From contig SADC01000324.1 of assembly GCA_004194705.1 (NCBI GenBank), forward strand, positions 1 through 64,000: 64,000 nt of DNA, read 5' to 3'. The notes under the pieces are model-generated. The model ran no database searches. It worked only from the letters and a program-made list of their open reading frames with translations, and was not told the DNA's origin. Made by a program: the position numbers and the translations under genes. The DNA comes from Ditylenchus dipsaci. Lineage: Eukaryota > Nematoda > Chromadorea > Rhabditida > Anguinidae. Below are positions 12,159 to 24,012 of this stretch, one piece after another; the stretch's first letter is position 1, and each line of letters begins with the position of its first letter.

Positions 12159-14037
12159 ACCGGCGACGCGACGAGCAGCGGGGGAGCGCTAGAATGTCCC
12201 GCGGGACAGGACAAATTACGGGACTTCAGTACGGAAAATATACACTCAGACACAGGACAAAATATATCTAAAAAATTGAGAGAGGCAAAAACGACTTTAG
12301 CGCGCTAAACTAATAAAACAAGCACAATAAGCTACTACAAAAATGAAAAATACTGAAAACAAATTTTAGGAACAAGGAGAATTTTGGTAAATAGGCCTAA
12401 AAGAGGCAAAATCGGTACTCAAAATCGTTGAAACAAGCTCTGGTTGATACAGTCACTCAAAAATTAGTTCTAGCTTAAAAAATCAGCAAACAGAGTAGGA
12501 ATAAAACGATTGTCGACAGATACGGCCGCACTTAACAAAGCAAACCTCCAACACTTCAGCATATAACTCCACAATATCAACTAGGAAGGTCCCATCATGC
12601 CATCACGCGCACAGATAATAGTGCAAGTTAAGAGTATGGAGTTATCTGGAAACAAACAAATAAGAACAATTCTTGTTTTTAGCGGAAACACGTCGAACTT
12701 ACTCAGTCACAGAACTCCAATCACACAAGGGGTTCAGGCGTCGAAGAGGAAAAAATCAAGAAGCACTACAAAGCACTAGGAAGCACTTGAACAATAAGGG
12801 ATTATTAATGAGACTTAATGACCCGCGGGGGAAAACAAAAAACAAAAAACAAAAAAAGCTGAGAATATTTGGACACAGAACGTAGCAGTCACAGTAAATC
12901 TGCCCCAATGAACAGCGCAACAGACTTGAGCGTCAACAAGGCACTTCAAAAGTCACAAATACGCAAAACTTGACCTGTAATCCAGCCATAAAATAAGAGA
13001 GACAAAATAAAAGAGTCTCACATAATCGGACCAGGAAGAGAAGCAGACAACTGTGACGAACTTTTATCGTGACCTGAAAAGAAAATATGTATTTGAAAAG
13101 AAAGAAGATACCCGCGGGGCGAAGAAGATAATGATTGAATGTTAGGAACACTAAGACTTACCGCAAAACAATCAAAGCAAAGCTCACTTGATCAGTACTG
13201 AAATAGACTCACCTGAAATGGACACAAGTAATTGAGGTAAAGCGTGAAAAAAAAGAAACAATTCACTTACCAGAGACATAATGTTGCTCGATCGAAGAGT
13301 GGGCGAACAAGTGCTCTAGAGAATTAATTTAAGATGAGGGTGGTCACTCAAGAAGCTATTCGAAAACAAATTTGACGAACAAGAAATTTGGGACCATAAT
13401 AATTTAAAAAGCACTAAAGCGCTGAAAAACACAGTATGACAAACGTTGTCAAGTAATTCTGTGCGAGACAAAAGAGTTGTTCCGAGGAACGTCTGGTTCA
13501 AAAAAAATGTGGAGTAATTTAACACAATTCTGAAGAATCTGATTCATCAATGACATTCTTTTCTTTTGATTGTATTTTTGAAATATTACAATATCAAATT
13601 CCGCGGGAATTCAAAAACAAAAAGGATTATCCTTGAGGGCATACAAGTTTATTTTCACTATACTCATTTTGCTCTATTTTTTTTAATGCCAAAACTTAGC
13701 ATTGATAAGATACCATAATGTTACCTATTTTACTAGTCGAGGGCCTTTTACCCAATAATTGCTGTGTTTAGTTTTCTTTAGTATCGTGTCGTGCAAGTGG
13801 GAATAACAGTCGATTTAATTTTTTTATTTTCAGATATTGCTTGGTTGCCTGCCTACCTGCCTGTGCCACGACTGACTATTCAGAACACCAGTGGAATCTA
13901 CAAATCCCGGACTTTTGATTGGACTGGCACTAGTTGGTTTATTTTTTTGTTTAAATTAGAAGTTTGCCAACTATTAACTCGTTCCGCGGAACAACTCAAG
14001 AGTTAATTTAAAATTTTTTTAACACAAATAGTCAACA
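12159..14037 (+). other. non-coding interval between integrase and NADAR-helicase frame
   Basis: No open frame longer than about 70 codons makes sense here. The stretch is A-rich and contains four CCGCGG-core sites (12195-12208, 12822-12829, 13111-13118, 13601-13606) plus a perfect 12-bp palindrome at 13981-13992. A good 3' splice-site-like sequence (T-rich tract then TTTTCAG, ending 13833) lies 200 bp before the next coding frame. It may act as leader or intron for a spliced 3' mRNA. Confidence 0.45.
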
Positions 14038-14535
14038 ATGCCAACCCGCAGTTTAATTATGAAAAATGGTGAAACCGGAGTAGCTTTCCAAGTCCGGGAA
14101 GCATATTTTCGAATCTTTTTACGAGGACCAATCTCTTCATGGAAGGGGGACTGTCCTTTGTCAGTACTGAACAGTACTACCATTTTCAGAAATGTGTATT
14201 GCTGGGCATTACTGACTACAAGAACCTCATTCTTGAAGAGACTTGCCCTTTTGAAATAATCCGGAAAAGCAAGATTATTCATCAACATCCGAATTTTCGC
14301 AACTCGGTGTGGATAAATTCAAGGAGGAGGTCATGACAAATGCCCTCTTCTGCAAATTTTCGCAAAACAACGACTCCGCCAAGCTTACTCGATACGGGAG
14401 ACGCAATATTGATCGAAGCCAACTGTCGAGATCGATACTGGGGAGTCGGGCTTCAAGGCACCGACAAGGCTATTTTGGAGCCATCCACCTGGAATGGGCA
14501 ACCATGCTCATGAACTTACGGGAAAGCTGAGGGCA
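14038..14535 (+). pseudogene. NADAR (YbiA-like) domain encoded in a retrotransposon
   Basis: NADAR is a domain of NAD/ADP-ribose metabolism; characterised members hydrolyse N-glycosidic bonds, and some remove ADP-ribose from guanine in nucleic acid. Diagnostic motifs occur in family order although in changing frames: FVSTEQYYHFQKC at 14157-14195 (the xVEQYyqyqKa motif with its Glu), DKFKEEVMTNALFCKFSQN from 14312 (KxxVMxxaLxxKFxQN), LIEANCRDRYWGVGL at 14409-14453 (the IvEaspxDxxWGiGl motif), then W-N at about 14490 with the Gly-Asn...Leu-Arg tail just after a frameshift. Frameshifts at about 14130, 14320, 14390 and 14492 kill this copy. Recognition is by motif only, but the four motifs at correct spacing make it strong. 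Confidence 0.8.
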
Positions 14536-17345
14536 ACACAGACACCTGCAAAACTAGAGGTGCCTGCTTTCTTAGATGAGGCCGAATTCCCACCGCTGGG
14601 CTTCGTATCTCCAACCAAACCATTGTTTCAGGTACCATTCGTACGCCAATCCAGGATGTGGTGCCATCCTCATCCACAACGGTCGATTCCAGGTCCGCGG
14701 ACCTACCAATAACTTTAAATTTTAGAGTGGAAGCACTCAAGAGGAGCCCAGAAGTTGAGGAAATCCCACTGCCGTTTATAGACGCTCCGAAAATCGAAAA
14801 CGAAATGAGCGCCGAAAAATCACCTCTCTCCACTCGAACCATCGATCCTGGCATCAATAGACGAGATAGATCATCTGGACTTGGAATGACTCCAAGAGGA
14901 AGAAGCCAAAGACGAAATCGACATATCGCCGGAACACTACATCGCCGTCCAGGACATCCCTAAAGAAGGGATGGTGCTACACAAAATGACTAATGAAGGC
15001 GATGAGTCGGAGTGGCCGTGGTTCGTCGTTATTCCTTCCTGGTCAGCTGGATCGAAACCCAAAGTCATGGACGTCTACCGAGTCCATTCCATCTCTGGTC
15101 ACAGGGACCAATTTCGCATTTACGCACAAAATTTCAGGTCGGGACCGACTGGCTATACCAACAGGCAAGCAAAATCAACTGGCAAGCAGTGGCAGACGGT
15201 GTCGCACTCGACAATGATCTTACCGCTACAACCATCACAAAACTCGCACGGTCAAGACATCCACAAGAAGCACGTATGGTCTCCGGACCACTACTCACAC
15301 GTTCGAGTCGACTTCTAAAGCATCCATCCAAAACGTGGAACAACTCGGGAAAGATGGAATTCTGGAGGTCGAGATGGTGCTGTTGCCAAAAGGGTACCAC
15401 ATGGGTGCAAATTACATCCTTCCTACGACTCACCTTTCCTCGGAAAGCACACGGAGTTGCTGGAAGAAGAGTATCTGGTAGTAAGTGGTCGTTTTTCGCA
15501 ACGTGCTGTCGAGTACGCCTGGCCGCCGGTCGAAATCCACAAAGAGGTCGAGTTGTTTGCCGAGGATTTAGAGGAGGTTATGACGGGGCTATTCTAGCAA
15601 CACAAGAAGCAGAGCAGACTCTTTGCACATTAACTGAGACCGAGGTACGCGTGGTGAGCCACGAAGACGAATTCGACTTTCGAGTACCAATAAACACCAC
15701 AAACGAGACGCAATCTCGCTTTGGAGGTCCGATGCAATGTTAAGGTCCACTTTGATACGGTGGAAACTGTCGGGTACGTCATCAGCGTCCGACGCCAGGA
15801 CGAAAACCTCCACATTACAGCCGAAATCAATCTTGACCAACTGCCGGCCACGCACCAATACACTCTTCGACGAGGTGCTCTGGTCACAGTCAAAATTTCT
15901 CGTACGATTAAGTGGCAATCTCCGCAGAGATGTTCTCAATTCGGGAATTTCGTCGCAAGCAATAGCCCAGCAGGATACTCACGGAAAATTTTAGCCGAGG
16001 CTTCAGCCTTCAACAAGGAACGATTCGAGTTTCGACTGTCGGATTAGATAGTGGAACTTTAACGCGAACCAACTCGAAACAGCCAAAATTATTTTCTCCA
16101 ACGACCGGGGGTCATCATACAGAAGCCCTCCGGGCACGGAAAACCTCAGCCCGTTACGAGCATAATAGCTGAAACGGTTGCGAAAATAAATCTGAAATGA
16201 TCCTAGTGTGTGTGGCACACAACCAAGGGCTAAAACCCCTCATAAACAAACAATCGCTAAACTTGCGCGGTCCGAAATAAAATTAGTCGAGAAAACAATC
16301 TCGTAGACAAGTTTTACTTTAGTATCGGATACTGCAAAAAAACAAATACGCGAGCTTTTTCTGACGAAAAAGACTCGATGTTAATTAGGGCAATTAAGGA
16401 GTTTGAGACGACGGTGGCATCTTAAAAGCTAGAAGAAAGGGATCCGACGCCCTGCGCTCGTATCTTCGAAAAACTTATTTCCGAAGAGGTCTCCCAATGA
16501 GCGCAAGCAGCCCAAGTTAGTTAGACAAAAGTGCCCACCTAGTAGTTTTCACGACGGTTTCTTTGGCCGAATTGGCATCTGCCATCCGCGAGTTAGCCTC
16601 CCACGTAATAGTAGATGTCGGGTAAGGTCTACTTCTCGGCCATGATAAGTTTACTATTGGGTTGCCAAAATGTGCAAAAGTACTGTTGACGGCGACTATA
16701 GGCAATTAGGAGGCTTTCAACAGGGTGTGCAATTCAAAATAAGTACGGATACGAGTCCATTTTAGAAACTCTTGCCGCGGCGAATTCGGGCAATATTGTT
16801 GAACTGATCGACACATATCGAATGCATTCTGAGCTTCTTCATCCTCTTAGGCAGCCTTCTACGACAACCATTGCGATCAGGAATTCACGACCAAGTCCGC
16901 GGACTATTCGTTAACCAAGGAGCGGCATTGCTAGGCGTAGGGGATTCACCAATTGCTTATCGACACGCGGGGGTCTGTCGAATTTGACTACAAGGGCTCA
17001 CCGTTCAAACGGGATACACAGCATGGTGACCAACGCGGTCCACAAAAACTCTGTACTCGTATTCACGAATCTCGGGTGTCGGTTTTTATGCTACTATACG
17101 CCCAGGTAGACCAGATAGTCGACCAAAATCCAGGGATTTCGGCCTTTACAGTGGACGGCTTTCAAGGGAGGACAAAGCTATTATAAATCCTAGTGTTGAC
17201 CAAAAACACATCACACGAGATGGGTTCTCGAGAGTCGGAGTTTCTATTTCACCGGAAACGGGCGCCGTAGCACTTTCCGCGCGCAAACACGGTCTTATAT
17301 TAGTTGGCGATCTAAATTTGATGGCCCAGAGATCTAATTGGGTTT
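14536..17345 (+). pseudogene. UPF1-like superfamily 1 helicase downstream of NADAR, degraded
   Basis: SF1 UPF1-type helicases translocate on RNA or DNA using ATP. N-terminal material (14536-16100) includes a segment like the UPF1-family 1B region (FQVGTDWLYQQASKINWQAV near 15138). Helicase motifs in order: I at 16123-16146 (KPSGHGKP, a mutated GPPGTGKT that keeps G-x-GK); II at about 16602-16622 (VIVDVG then stop, where VIVDEAGQ is expected); III at 16691-16717 (GDYRQLGGF); V at 17151-17171 (VDGFQGR); VI at 17267-17311 (VALSARKHGLILVGD). The motif II Glu is lost or shifted, and there are many stops. The order and spacing are those of UPF1/SMG2-like enzymes. It was probably fused to the NADAR domain in the active ancestor; this is inferred from the lack of any gap or start signal between them. 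Confidence 0.78.
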
Positions 17346-18082
17346 TATTTAGATGCGTGCAGGAGTTTTGTACTCAGGTCGACGCAGAGGAGTTTTTATA
17401 ACAGACTCCAACGTTCTGGGCCTCAACATAAATTACCCTACTAATAGTCGAAATATTTCAGATTTATGGCAGGACAACTGGTATGAAGTGGAGCAGTGGC
17501 ACTCGGGAACTTGCACAAGACCATTGGGGAGCAGCAGGCAACGATTGGGACAGTCCGACAGGCCAACACGTTCAATGCACCACCGCTTCCACGAATCCTG
17601 AGGACCATAGACAAGAGCAGCAGCCCAGAGACTCCCAAGATTAGGACAGAATCGTCAAATACAAGTGCCAGCCATTCTAGTCAACAGCAAGATTAGTAAC
17701 CAATACCACATCCCGCGGACAACCATCAACAAATCCAGCAGCAGAATTTCAATTCCCCATGACCCACATACAACAAAGGAACCCATCATCGCAGCAATTG
17801 GATACTCGCTTCAGACAGCAGCAAGTACAGTCGCAAAGCCGCTTCTCCAGGGGTTATGATCAGCAGCCAACTCAGCAGTCACACTACTCTCAATCATCTC
17901 AGCAACCTGGCACCTCCCGAGAAAAAACTGGCGCTACTTCGGACCAGAACACAAATAACGGGAATTTTTTGTATGCATATATTTGGATTTTAATTTTGCT
18001 GGTAGTTGATTTTGGAAGAGAGAGTCTGGAAAATGGGTCCGTGGACCGAAATTTAACTCAAAATTTATACAGAATAATTTAA
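17346..18082 (+). pseudogene. Gln/Ser-rich C-terminal tail of the NADAR-helicase frame
   Basis: After helicase motif VI the frames encode a low-complexity tail: IQQRNPSSQQLDTRF, QQQVQSQSRFSRGYDQQ, SHYSQSSQQPGTSRE between about 17760 and 17940. Similar disordered Q/S/R-rich tails occur in RNA-binding helicases. The frame then runs into a hydrophobic stretch (YAYIWILILLVVDF) and stops at 18082, 295 bp before the polypurine tract. A frameshift separates it from the helicase core at about 17610-17700. Confidence 0.5.
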
Positions 18083-18376
18083 CACCTCCGCGGAACCCTG
18101 GAATTTTGAGTGTGTTTTTTATCCAAGTGGGACTTTTGTCCAAAAAACAGGGAGTGGCCTTTGGTCAGGGATTTCAACCCTACTTTCTCTAAAAGCCCAG
18201 GGACCAGGTACCCTGATCGGTGAGAACCGGTTCAGCAAAGAAACCTCACCGGACCGTGAGGCCGGTGCAGGTTGGACACCTGTACCTTCAATTGATTTGC
18301 CTGGCACCCTTCTTACCTAAGAATTCCTGACCATCGGCTGCCCCTAGAGTAAAACTTAGAACCGGTCGGTTCTGAT

Positions 18377-18387
18377 AAAAGGGGAGG
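18377..18387 (+). promoter_or_regulatory. polypurine tract
   Basis: AAAAGGGGAGG abuts the TG that opens the 3' LTR, the position and composition of a retroelement plus-strand primer. It fixes the start of the 3' LTR and proves that the NADAR-helicase frame lies inside the element. Confidence 0.8.
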
Positions 18388-18888
18388 TGTAGAGTTGGTT
18401 ATTTTAAAGTGATTATTTAATGTAAGTCTCTGAGGAGAATCGATCGATCCATAGGGCAAACCAATCACCACCAAACACACTCCAGACTCTTTTCTAGTAG
18501 CTAGCTATCACCACCCCACTTCCTATCAGATTGTAGCTCGTAGTTGTTGTTGCTGCTTCCCTATTTCCCCTCTACCAGCTAGTGTTATTGTGTCGTGTTA
18601 AGCATATGCCCTGTCAGCCACACCCCATCCTATTTACTGTGCTATCAATCTCGCGGAGATATCTTGTTGTAATATGTATATGTATGTGTGGGAGGAACTG
18701 GCGAGAGCCGGCCGACCAGGAGTTTCATTGTAGGGTTTTGGAGAGCTGTTTTGTATTTTTGCTCCGCTAGCTTTTAAATAAACTACACTTTATCTCACTA
18801 TGTCTACAGCGTAAGGTTGGATCCCGATTTCTGAGGAGTATTGGTCTAATTGGTGTTCGCGACGCCGATTTAACCTAATATATTTTAC
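18388..18888 (+). repeat. 3' LTR
   Basis: This is the second copy of the LTR, collinear with 3515-4019 and differing by scattered substitutions and small indels. AATAAA lies at 18777-18782. The CCGCGG palindrome of the 5' LTR is here reduced to ATCTCGCGGAGAT (one C lost). The divergence between the LTRs indicates an old insertion. Confidence 0.88.
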
Positions 18889-20972
18889 TTTGCTTGCATA
18901 TTATTACGGGGGTTTTTATTTGTTTTCGTTGCCGATATGCACCCAATGATGTATATAATGCCGAACAAATGTAGTACAGTTCAAACTGCCATACAATTGT
19001 GATTAATTTTGCAATTGTACTGCCATTTTCGGCATTATTCACATGACTGTTCCAATCGAATTTTTTTTAAATTTCAGTTTTCTCTCATCAAACACTATAG
19101 TTTTGCTATTTAGGCCCGCAACCCTCAATTTAGATGCTGAAAAATGTGTACGTTAATTCCAGAAATGCGAGTCTGAATGGTGAATTTATAGTGGTTGACC
19201 AACCTTCAACCAGCAAAATCTATATGGTTCAGATTATACTAACGCATAAGAGCTGTCAAAAGACTTAAAAAATTGGTTGAAAGGTGTTAGACCCTTGACG
19301 GAATGAATTTTCGGTTTTATACATAAAATCGACAGGCGACTATATTACCATATGCTAAACCCTCGACATAGTGACACCCGTTATAGTTACACCCTCGCTA
19401 TAGTGACACCCCCAGGGCGGTCCCGAAGGGTGTCACTATAGTGGGGGTTGACTGTACCTACTTTTTATATCATCTATATCAGATTTGGCATTTTTCAATG
19501 AAAACGCGAGATCTAGACATCGAATTCACTTCGACATCCACATCGACATCCCATTGTGAGGGGCCTAATAATGTAAATTTAGGCTAGATAAAATGACCTT
19601 AAAAATCAACAAGCACTGGATAAAACGGCCTTGGCGAAAAAACCGGCAAACCGGCGGTTGACCGACCGGGTTTGACTAAACTGAAACCGGAAACCGGGTT
19701 TGCCAAAGCTCGGTTTGAAAAAACCGACTGACTGAAAAAAAACCGGAACCGCGCGACCCTATTATCACCATAAAACGCAACTCAAACAGCTTAAAACCAA
19801 CCGGTTGCGAAGCTTAAGTGGATCACTACCTGGTCGTACCGAGTAATTCAGTAACACCACATGGTTACCATCTCTTAGGGACCACAATTTGGGTTATACC
19901 ATCTGATTTCCGAATTTCAGTAATAGAATAAATGACAAAACAGAAACAAAATAACACAAACAAAAAAACTGAATTAAAAAATACAGGATTCTAAAATTAG
20001 GGTCCAAATGCGGAAGGCCCAAACGCGTGGATACCCTTAGAAAATACAAAGAAAATTCCCACTGGAATGCCAGTAAGTCCAAAGTTCCAGTAGATTACCA
20101 GTGTAAATTAGTGGATTTCCGCCAAATTGCCATTTGTAATAATATTCCAGTATATTGCCACTGGAATTCCAGGGTAAATTGGCGGATTCCACTAATTTGC
20201 CACTTAACCAGCGATTTACCACTGGATTGCCAGTGGTAATCCACTGGAACTTCAGACTTTCTGGCATTCTAGTGGGAGTTACTGGTTGGCCAGTGGTCAT
20301 TTAGTGGTTGTCCATCTCATTTTTTCGTGATAGCGGTTTAGTTAGCTTCGGCATTGTGGCTGAAAACTTCAAAAGAGTAAAGGTAACACCAAAAAACTGT
20401 AAAAAATTGTTCAACGAAAGGTAAAAAATTGAAAAAGATTATTCTCCAATTTTTGATATCGGCAAGAATCTAGATTCTTACCGAGAATATTCTCTTTCAC
20501 AACCCTAGTAATAACCTAATTTTTTCTACGGCGTTTCTACCGGACAAAGCTAATTTTCGCAGCAAAACAGCTTTTTGCAGAACAGCTTTTTCCGTCTTTA
20601 TCATTTTTAACCATTTCTAGGGGTGAGACCTTACTACTTTTTGGCCAAATGCAAAAAGACAAACGCCCTATGATATTTGGGGCAGCGCTAGATTGCGGGA
20701 ATTCAAACTGCGCACACTTTGAACTGCAAATTGCCATATTTCACCACCTTCTGATTCAGCTTTTTTTCGGTCATCTCACTCGTATTTCAACATTAAATAA
20801 TTGGTTAAATATGGTTAAATACTATTGGTACTGGTCAAAGTGCGGTTTGGAGAATTTTTTTCGTTTTGAAAAATAGCATAGTACGTTGTTCTCGTTTTGC
20901 ATTTTCCTAGAGCGTAATTTTTCTCACTTGTTATTTTTCGAGGTGTAGTTAGATATCATTCATGTCTGGCTG

Positions 20973-21648
20973 CAGTCGACGCTCGATTTAACGACCATCA
21001 AGGACCGCCCAAAAAGTGTCGTTAAATCGAGCGTCGTTAAATCAAGCGAAAATGTTCAATTTTACAGTAAGGCGTCGCTAAATCGAGCTTTTTACTAATT
21101 CTCGCTATAAAAGACGTTTACATCAGAGTGAAATTTCGATACTTTGAAAATAAAAAATTTACTAAGAGTATGGACATTTTGTGGTCTTTTAGCGCTATGC
21201 TATTTAATCCAGTTCTTGTCAGTCTTTAAAATAGGCTTTGACATAAATCCGTAACAAAGATATCTGTAGACCAGAAATAAGGTAAATGTTTAAAAAAGTC
21301 ATTTAATCACATCAACAACAACCGCAACAATAATAGTCAACGGTTTGAAAAACATTTTTTTGCCTAACAAATGCGCCTCGACCTTTGTAGTACAACAAAC
21401 ACATGTTATTTGCAGACAGGACCTTAGCGGATACGATATTTAGGAAAAGTTCAGTGAGTAAAAAAAATTTTATCTGAGATATGAATTAATAAAACCAGAT
21501 CGGCATTTATTGGGCTACAATCCACACTTGTTTTGTCCGCCAATTGCAAATGTCGCCACACTGTCGTTGAATCGAGCGCCACTTTTGCAGTCGGGACCAG
21601 CAAAGTGTGTCTTTAAATCGAGAGTGTAGTTAAATCGAGTGTCGACTG
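20973..21648. mobile_element. pogo/Tc1-type non-autonomous element
   Basis: The ends are CAGTCGACGCTCGATTTAAC and its complement GTTAAATCGAGTGTCGACTG. The right end is followed by TA. Subterminal repeats of the motif GTTAAATCGAGCG occur at both ends (about 21015-21080 and 21560-21640). There is no coding capacity for a transposase. Confidence 0.65.
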
Positions 21649-22085
21649 TATTTCAAAAAGTACCCGAGGACATGAATATTAAGAAACTAGGGTCTGCAGG
21701 CGCCTATCGGCGCCTATGCCGTTTAGGAACATTAGGGGTTCGGCCACTATTCCTGTGGTTTGGGGAAATTAGTAGTTCATGTATATTAGTAGTTCGTGTA
21801 GATTAATCGTTCGAGTGCATTGATGTTTAGGGTAGATCATCCACCTTACCTGTGAACCCACCTACTCTACCTTCCCTACCTCACCACGGCGTGTCAAACA
21901 CGTCAAATGACCAAATCGGGCTTGGCGTTCTGTTTTAATGAAAATTCAAATAATTTTTCATTTTAAATACCATTGACAAAAATATGCTCAAAAATATGAC
22001 AAAATATTCATAAAACTGGTTTTTAAATTTTCTATGGATAATTTCGTCTAAAAAATCTGTTTCAAATTCAATTTCCCTATTTAAA

Positions 22086-22260
22086 GGGAGGACGTACTTT
22101 TATATACGCATTGTCTAGGTCATAGGTTCAAATCCGCTTGGGTGCATACCCTATTTTTTACCCCATTTTTTCATGTTTTATTTACAAGTTTGGTGTCAAA
22201 ATGATCTTTGGTCTCTTGGCTATCCAACAAGACCATCAGCACAAGGTTTAAGAATAATCA
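22086..22260 (+). repeat. tRNA-derived SINE-like repeat, copy 1
   Basis: The unit has a B-box-like GGTTCAAATCC preceded by TATATACGCATTGTCTAGG and followed by the body GTTTGGTGTCAAAATGATC ... TTGGCTATCCAACAAGACC. A second copy lies at about 50985-51125 (B-box GGTTCGACT; same body) and a body-only relic at about 25428-25490. An internal Pol III-type B box plus an unrelated body is the organisation of tRNA-derived SINEs. Confidence 0.45.
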
Positions 22261-23125
22261 GGACTGAGTTGGAGGCCAAAACCCACTTGAAATACCTGGA
22301 ATTTTTTTTTGCTAAATCGTCCACTTTCTCGATGAGAACTGCACATTTGGAATAACTGTGATGTGCATAAGAAAGCTGAGTGAACGTACTACGATCGCGC
22401 CAGACAGAAATTATTCAGAAATAACTTTTTTAAATTAGCAACTTGACTCTGCCAAACCGATAAATTCGAACTTTTAATTTTTTTAACTTTTTTACATTTA
22501 TAAAAGAGCTTAATTTTTTTCAAAATAAAACAGCAAACTTAGAGCTTTCCTGTGGTATCAAAAAAATGGAACACAGCTTACCTAAGCAAAGTATTTACCA
22601 AAAACATAAAATGCTAAAAAACAAAAAAAAAATTGAATTTGTCTCTATACGATGATCTCGATTTGGTCTTTTGACGTGTTTGACACGCCGTGTCACGTAC
22701 CGTCGCCTATCCTCGCCTACCTAGCCTACCCCGCTTATTTAGCCTACTATAACGTACACCTGACCTGGTCCCCAGGGCGTCATATCAAAGTTTTACTGTA
22801 GAGAATCCACCTGAACATTTAACTTTACTATCTGGCTACCTAACCACCCTAACTGGCCATATACCTACTCTACCTGCAGAAAAGTGGGCTTGAACACAAA
22901 AATCCAACTTAAATCCAGGCTAAAATCCACCATCCCCATTTTAGAGGGCAAGGAAAAACTTTTTTAGAAGCAATTTCAATTATACGTGTTTGTGCTTTAA
23001 AGAAAGCCAAGATGTTGTTCTTGAGGGTTCCGCAGAGATATTTGACATTTGTTTGTGAAAAACTGGCCGAAAATCGGTCTTGAACACGAAAATTCACCTA
23101 ATATCGAGGCGAAAATACGGCTATA

Positions 23126-24012
23126 CTATAGAATCCCCCCCCAGCTAGCGAAAAATTTACTTTTCCTGAAGGGGAAAGGACCCGTCCCATTTTGATTCTC
23201 GTGCTCTGAATAGGCACGGAGACACTTTGGTTTCCGAAAATCGAAAAAAAAAATTTTTCAATTTGCCTTGGTCCCCCAAGGTAAAAAATTTAGGAAAATT
23301 CAAAAAAAATATTTTTTTGAATTCCCGCCAAAACATTTTTAAGGGATTTAGGGCTGTATTGGGAGGGAAGGGACAAAAGAGGGCCACTAATCACACAGAG
23401 CCCATTAACAAGAAGATGTTGAACATAGTTTTGAATACTGGGCCTACCGCATAAATAAACTCTGGTATGCATGCTTTTTCATGCATCCAGAGTCACTTTC
23501 GAGTGATTTGTGTCTAAGGTATGTGGGTGTGCGCATCTCAACTCCAAGCCCCAAGCCCCCTGCGCCCCGAAGGGGAGCAGGGGCTTCAGAGTTAGAGATG
23601 CGCGCACTCACTTACCTTAGACATGATTCCGAGAAGTACTCTTGACCATAAAGTGCATATAGAGTCTTTTTTGCCACGGCCCAGTTGAAAACATGGTAGG
23701 ACATCCGAAATAGTCCAGAATTCACTTTTTTGATAATTTTGCCATGAAAGTGGCCCTGTTTATTCCCTTCCCCTCCAATACAGCCCTAAATCCCTTAAAA
23801 ATGTTTTGGCGGGAATTCAAAAAAATATTTTTTTTAAATTTTCCTAAATTTTTTACCTTGGGGACCAAGGCAAATCGAAAAATTTTTTTTTTCGATTTTT
23901 CGGAACCAAAGTGTTTCCGTGCCTATTCAGAGCACGAGAATCAAAATGGGACGGGTCCTTTCCCTTCAGGAAAAGTAAATTTTTCGCTAGCTGGGGGGGG
24001 GGGATTCTATAG
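23126..24012. mobile_element. fold-back element with CTATAGAATCCCC termini
   Basis: About 280-bp arms are inverted repeats of one another (CTATAGAATCCCCC, CAGCTAGCGAAAAATTTAC, CGGGTCCTTTCCC-type sequence on both sides). The loop contains a second hairpin around GAAGGGGAGCAGGGGCTT-like sequence (23505-23620). It interrupts a copy of the ~190 bp repeat, whose two halves flank it. Related termini occur at 51155-51850 and 53643-53875. Confidence 0.6.

Larger units (their letters stand above)
3515..18888 (+). mobile_element. 15.4 kb Ty3/Gypsy LTR retrotransposon carrying extra NADAR-helicase ORF
   Basis: Paired LTRs (3515-4019 and 18388-18888) enclose a primer-binding site, gag, env-like, protease, RT, RNase H and integrase regions, then a non-coding stretch, an additional large reading frame and a polypurine tract abutting the 3' LTR. 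RT motifs (STLDLASGYWQI, LPFGLKNA, YVDD) and the order PR-RT-RH-IN place it in Ty3/Gypsy. It is much longer than the usual 5-9 kb. Every gene has frameshifts or stops, so this copy is dead. No target-site duplication is visible: GACAG precedes the left LTR and TTGCT follows the right one. Base composition is more GC-rich than the flanks. Confidence 0.9.
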
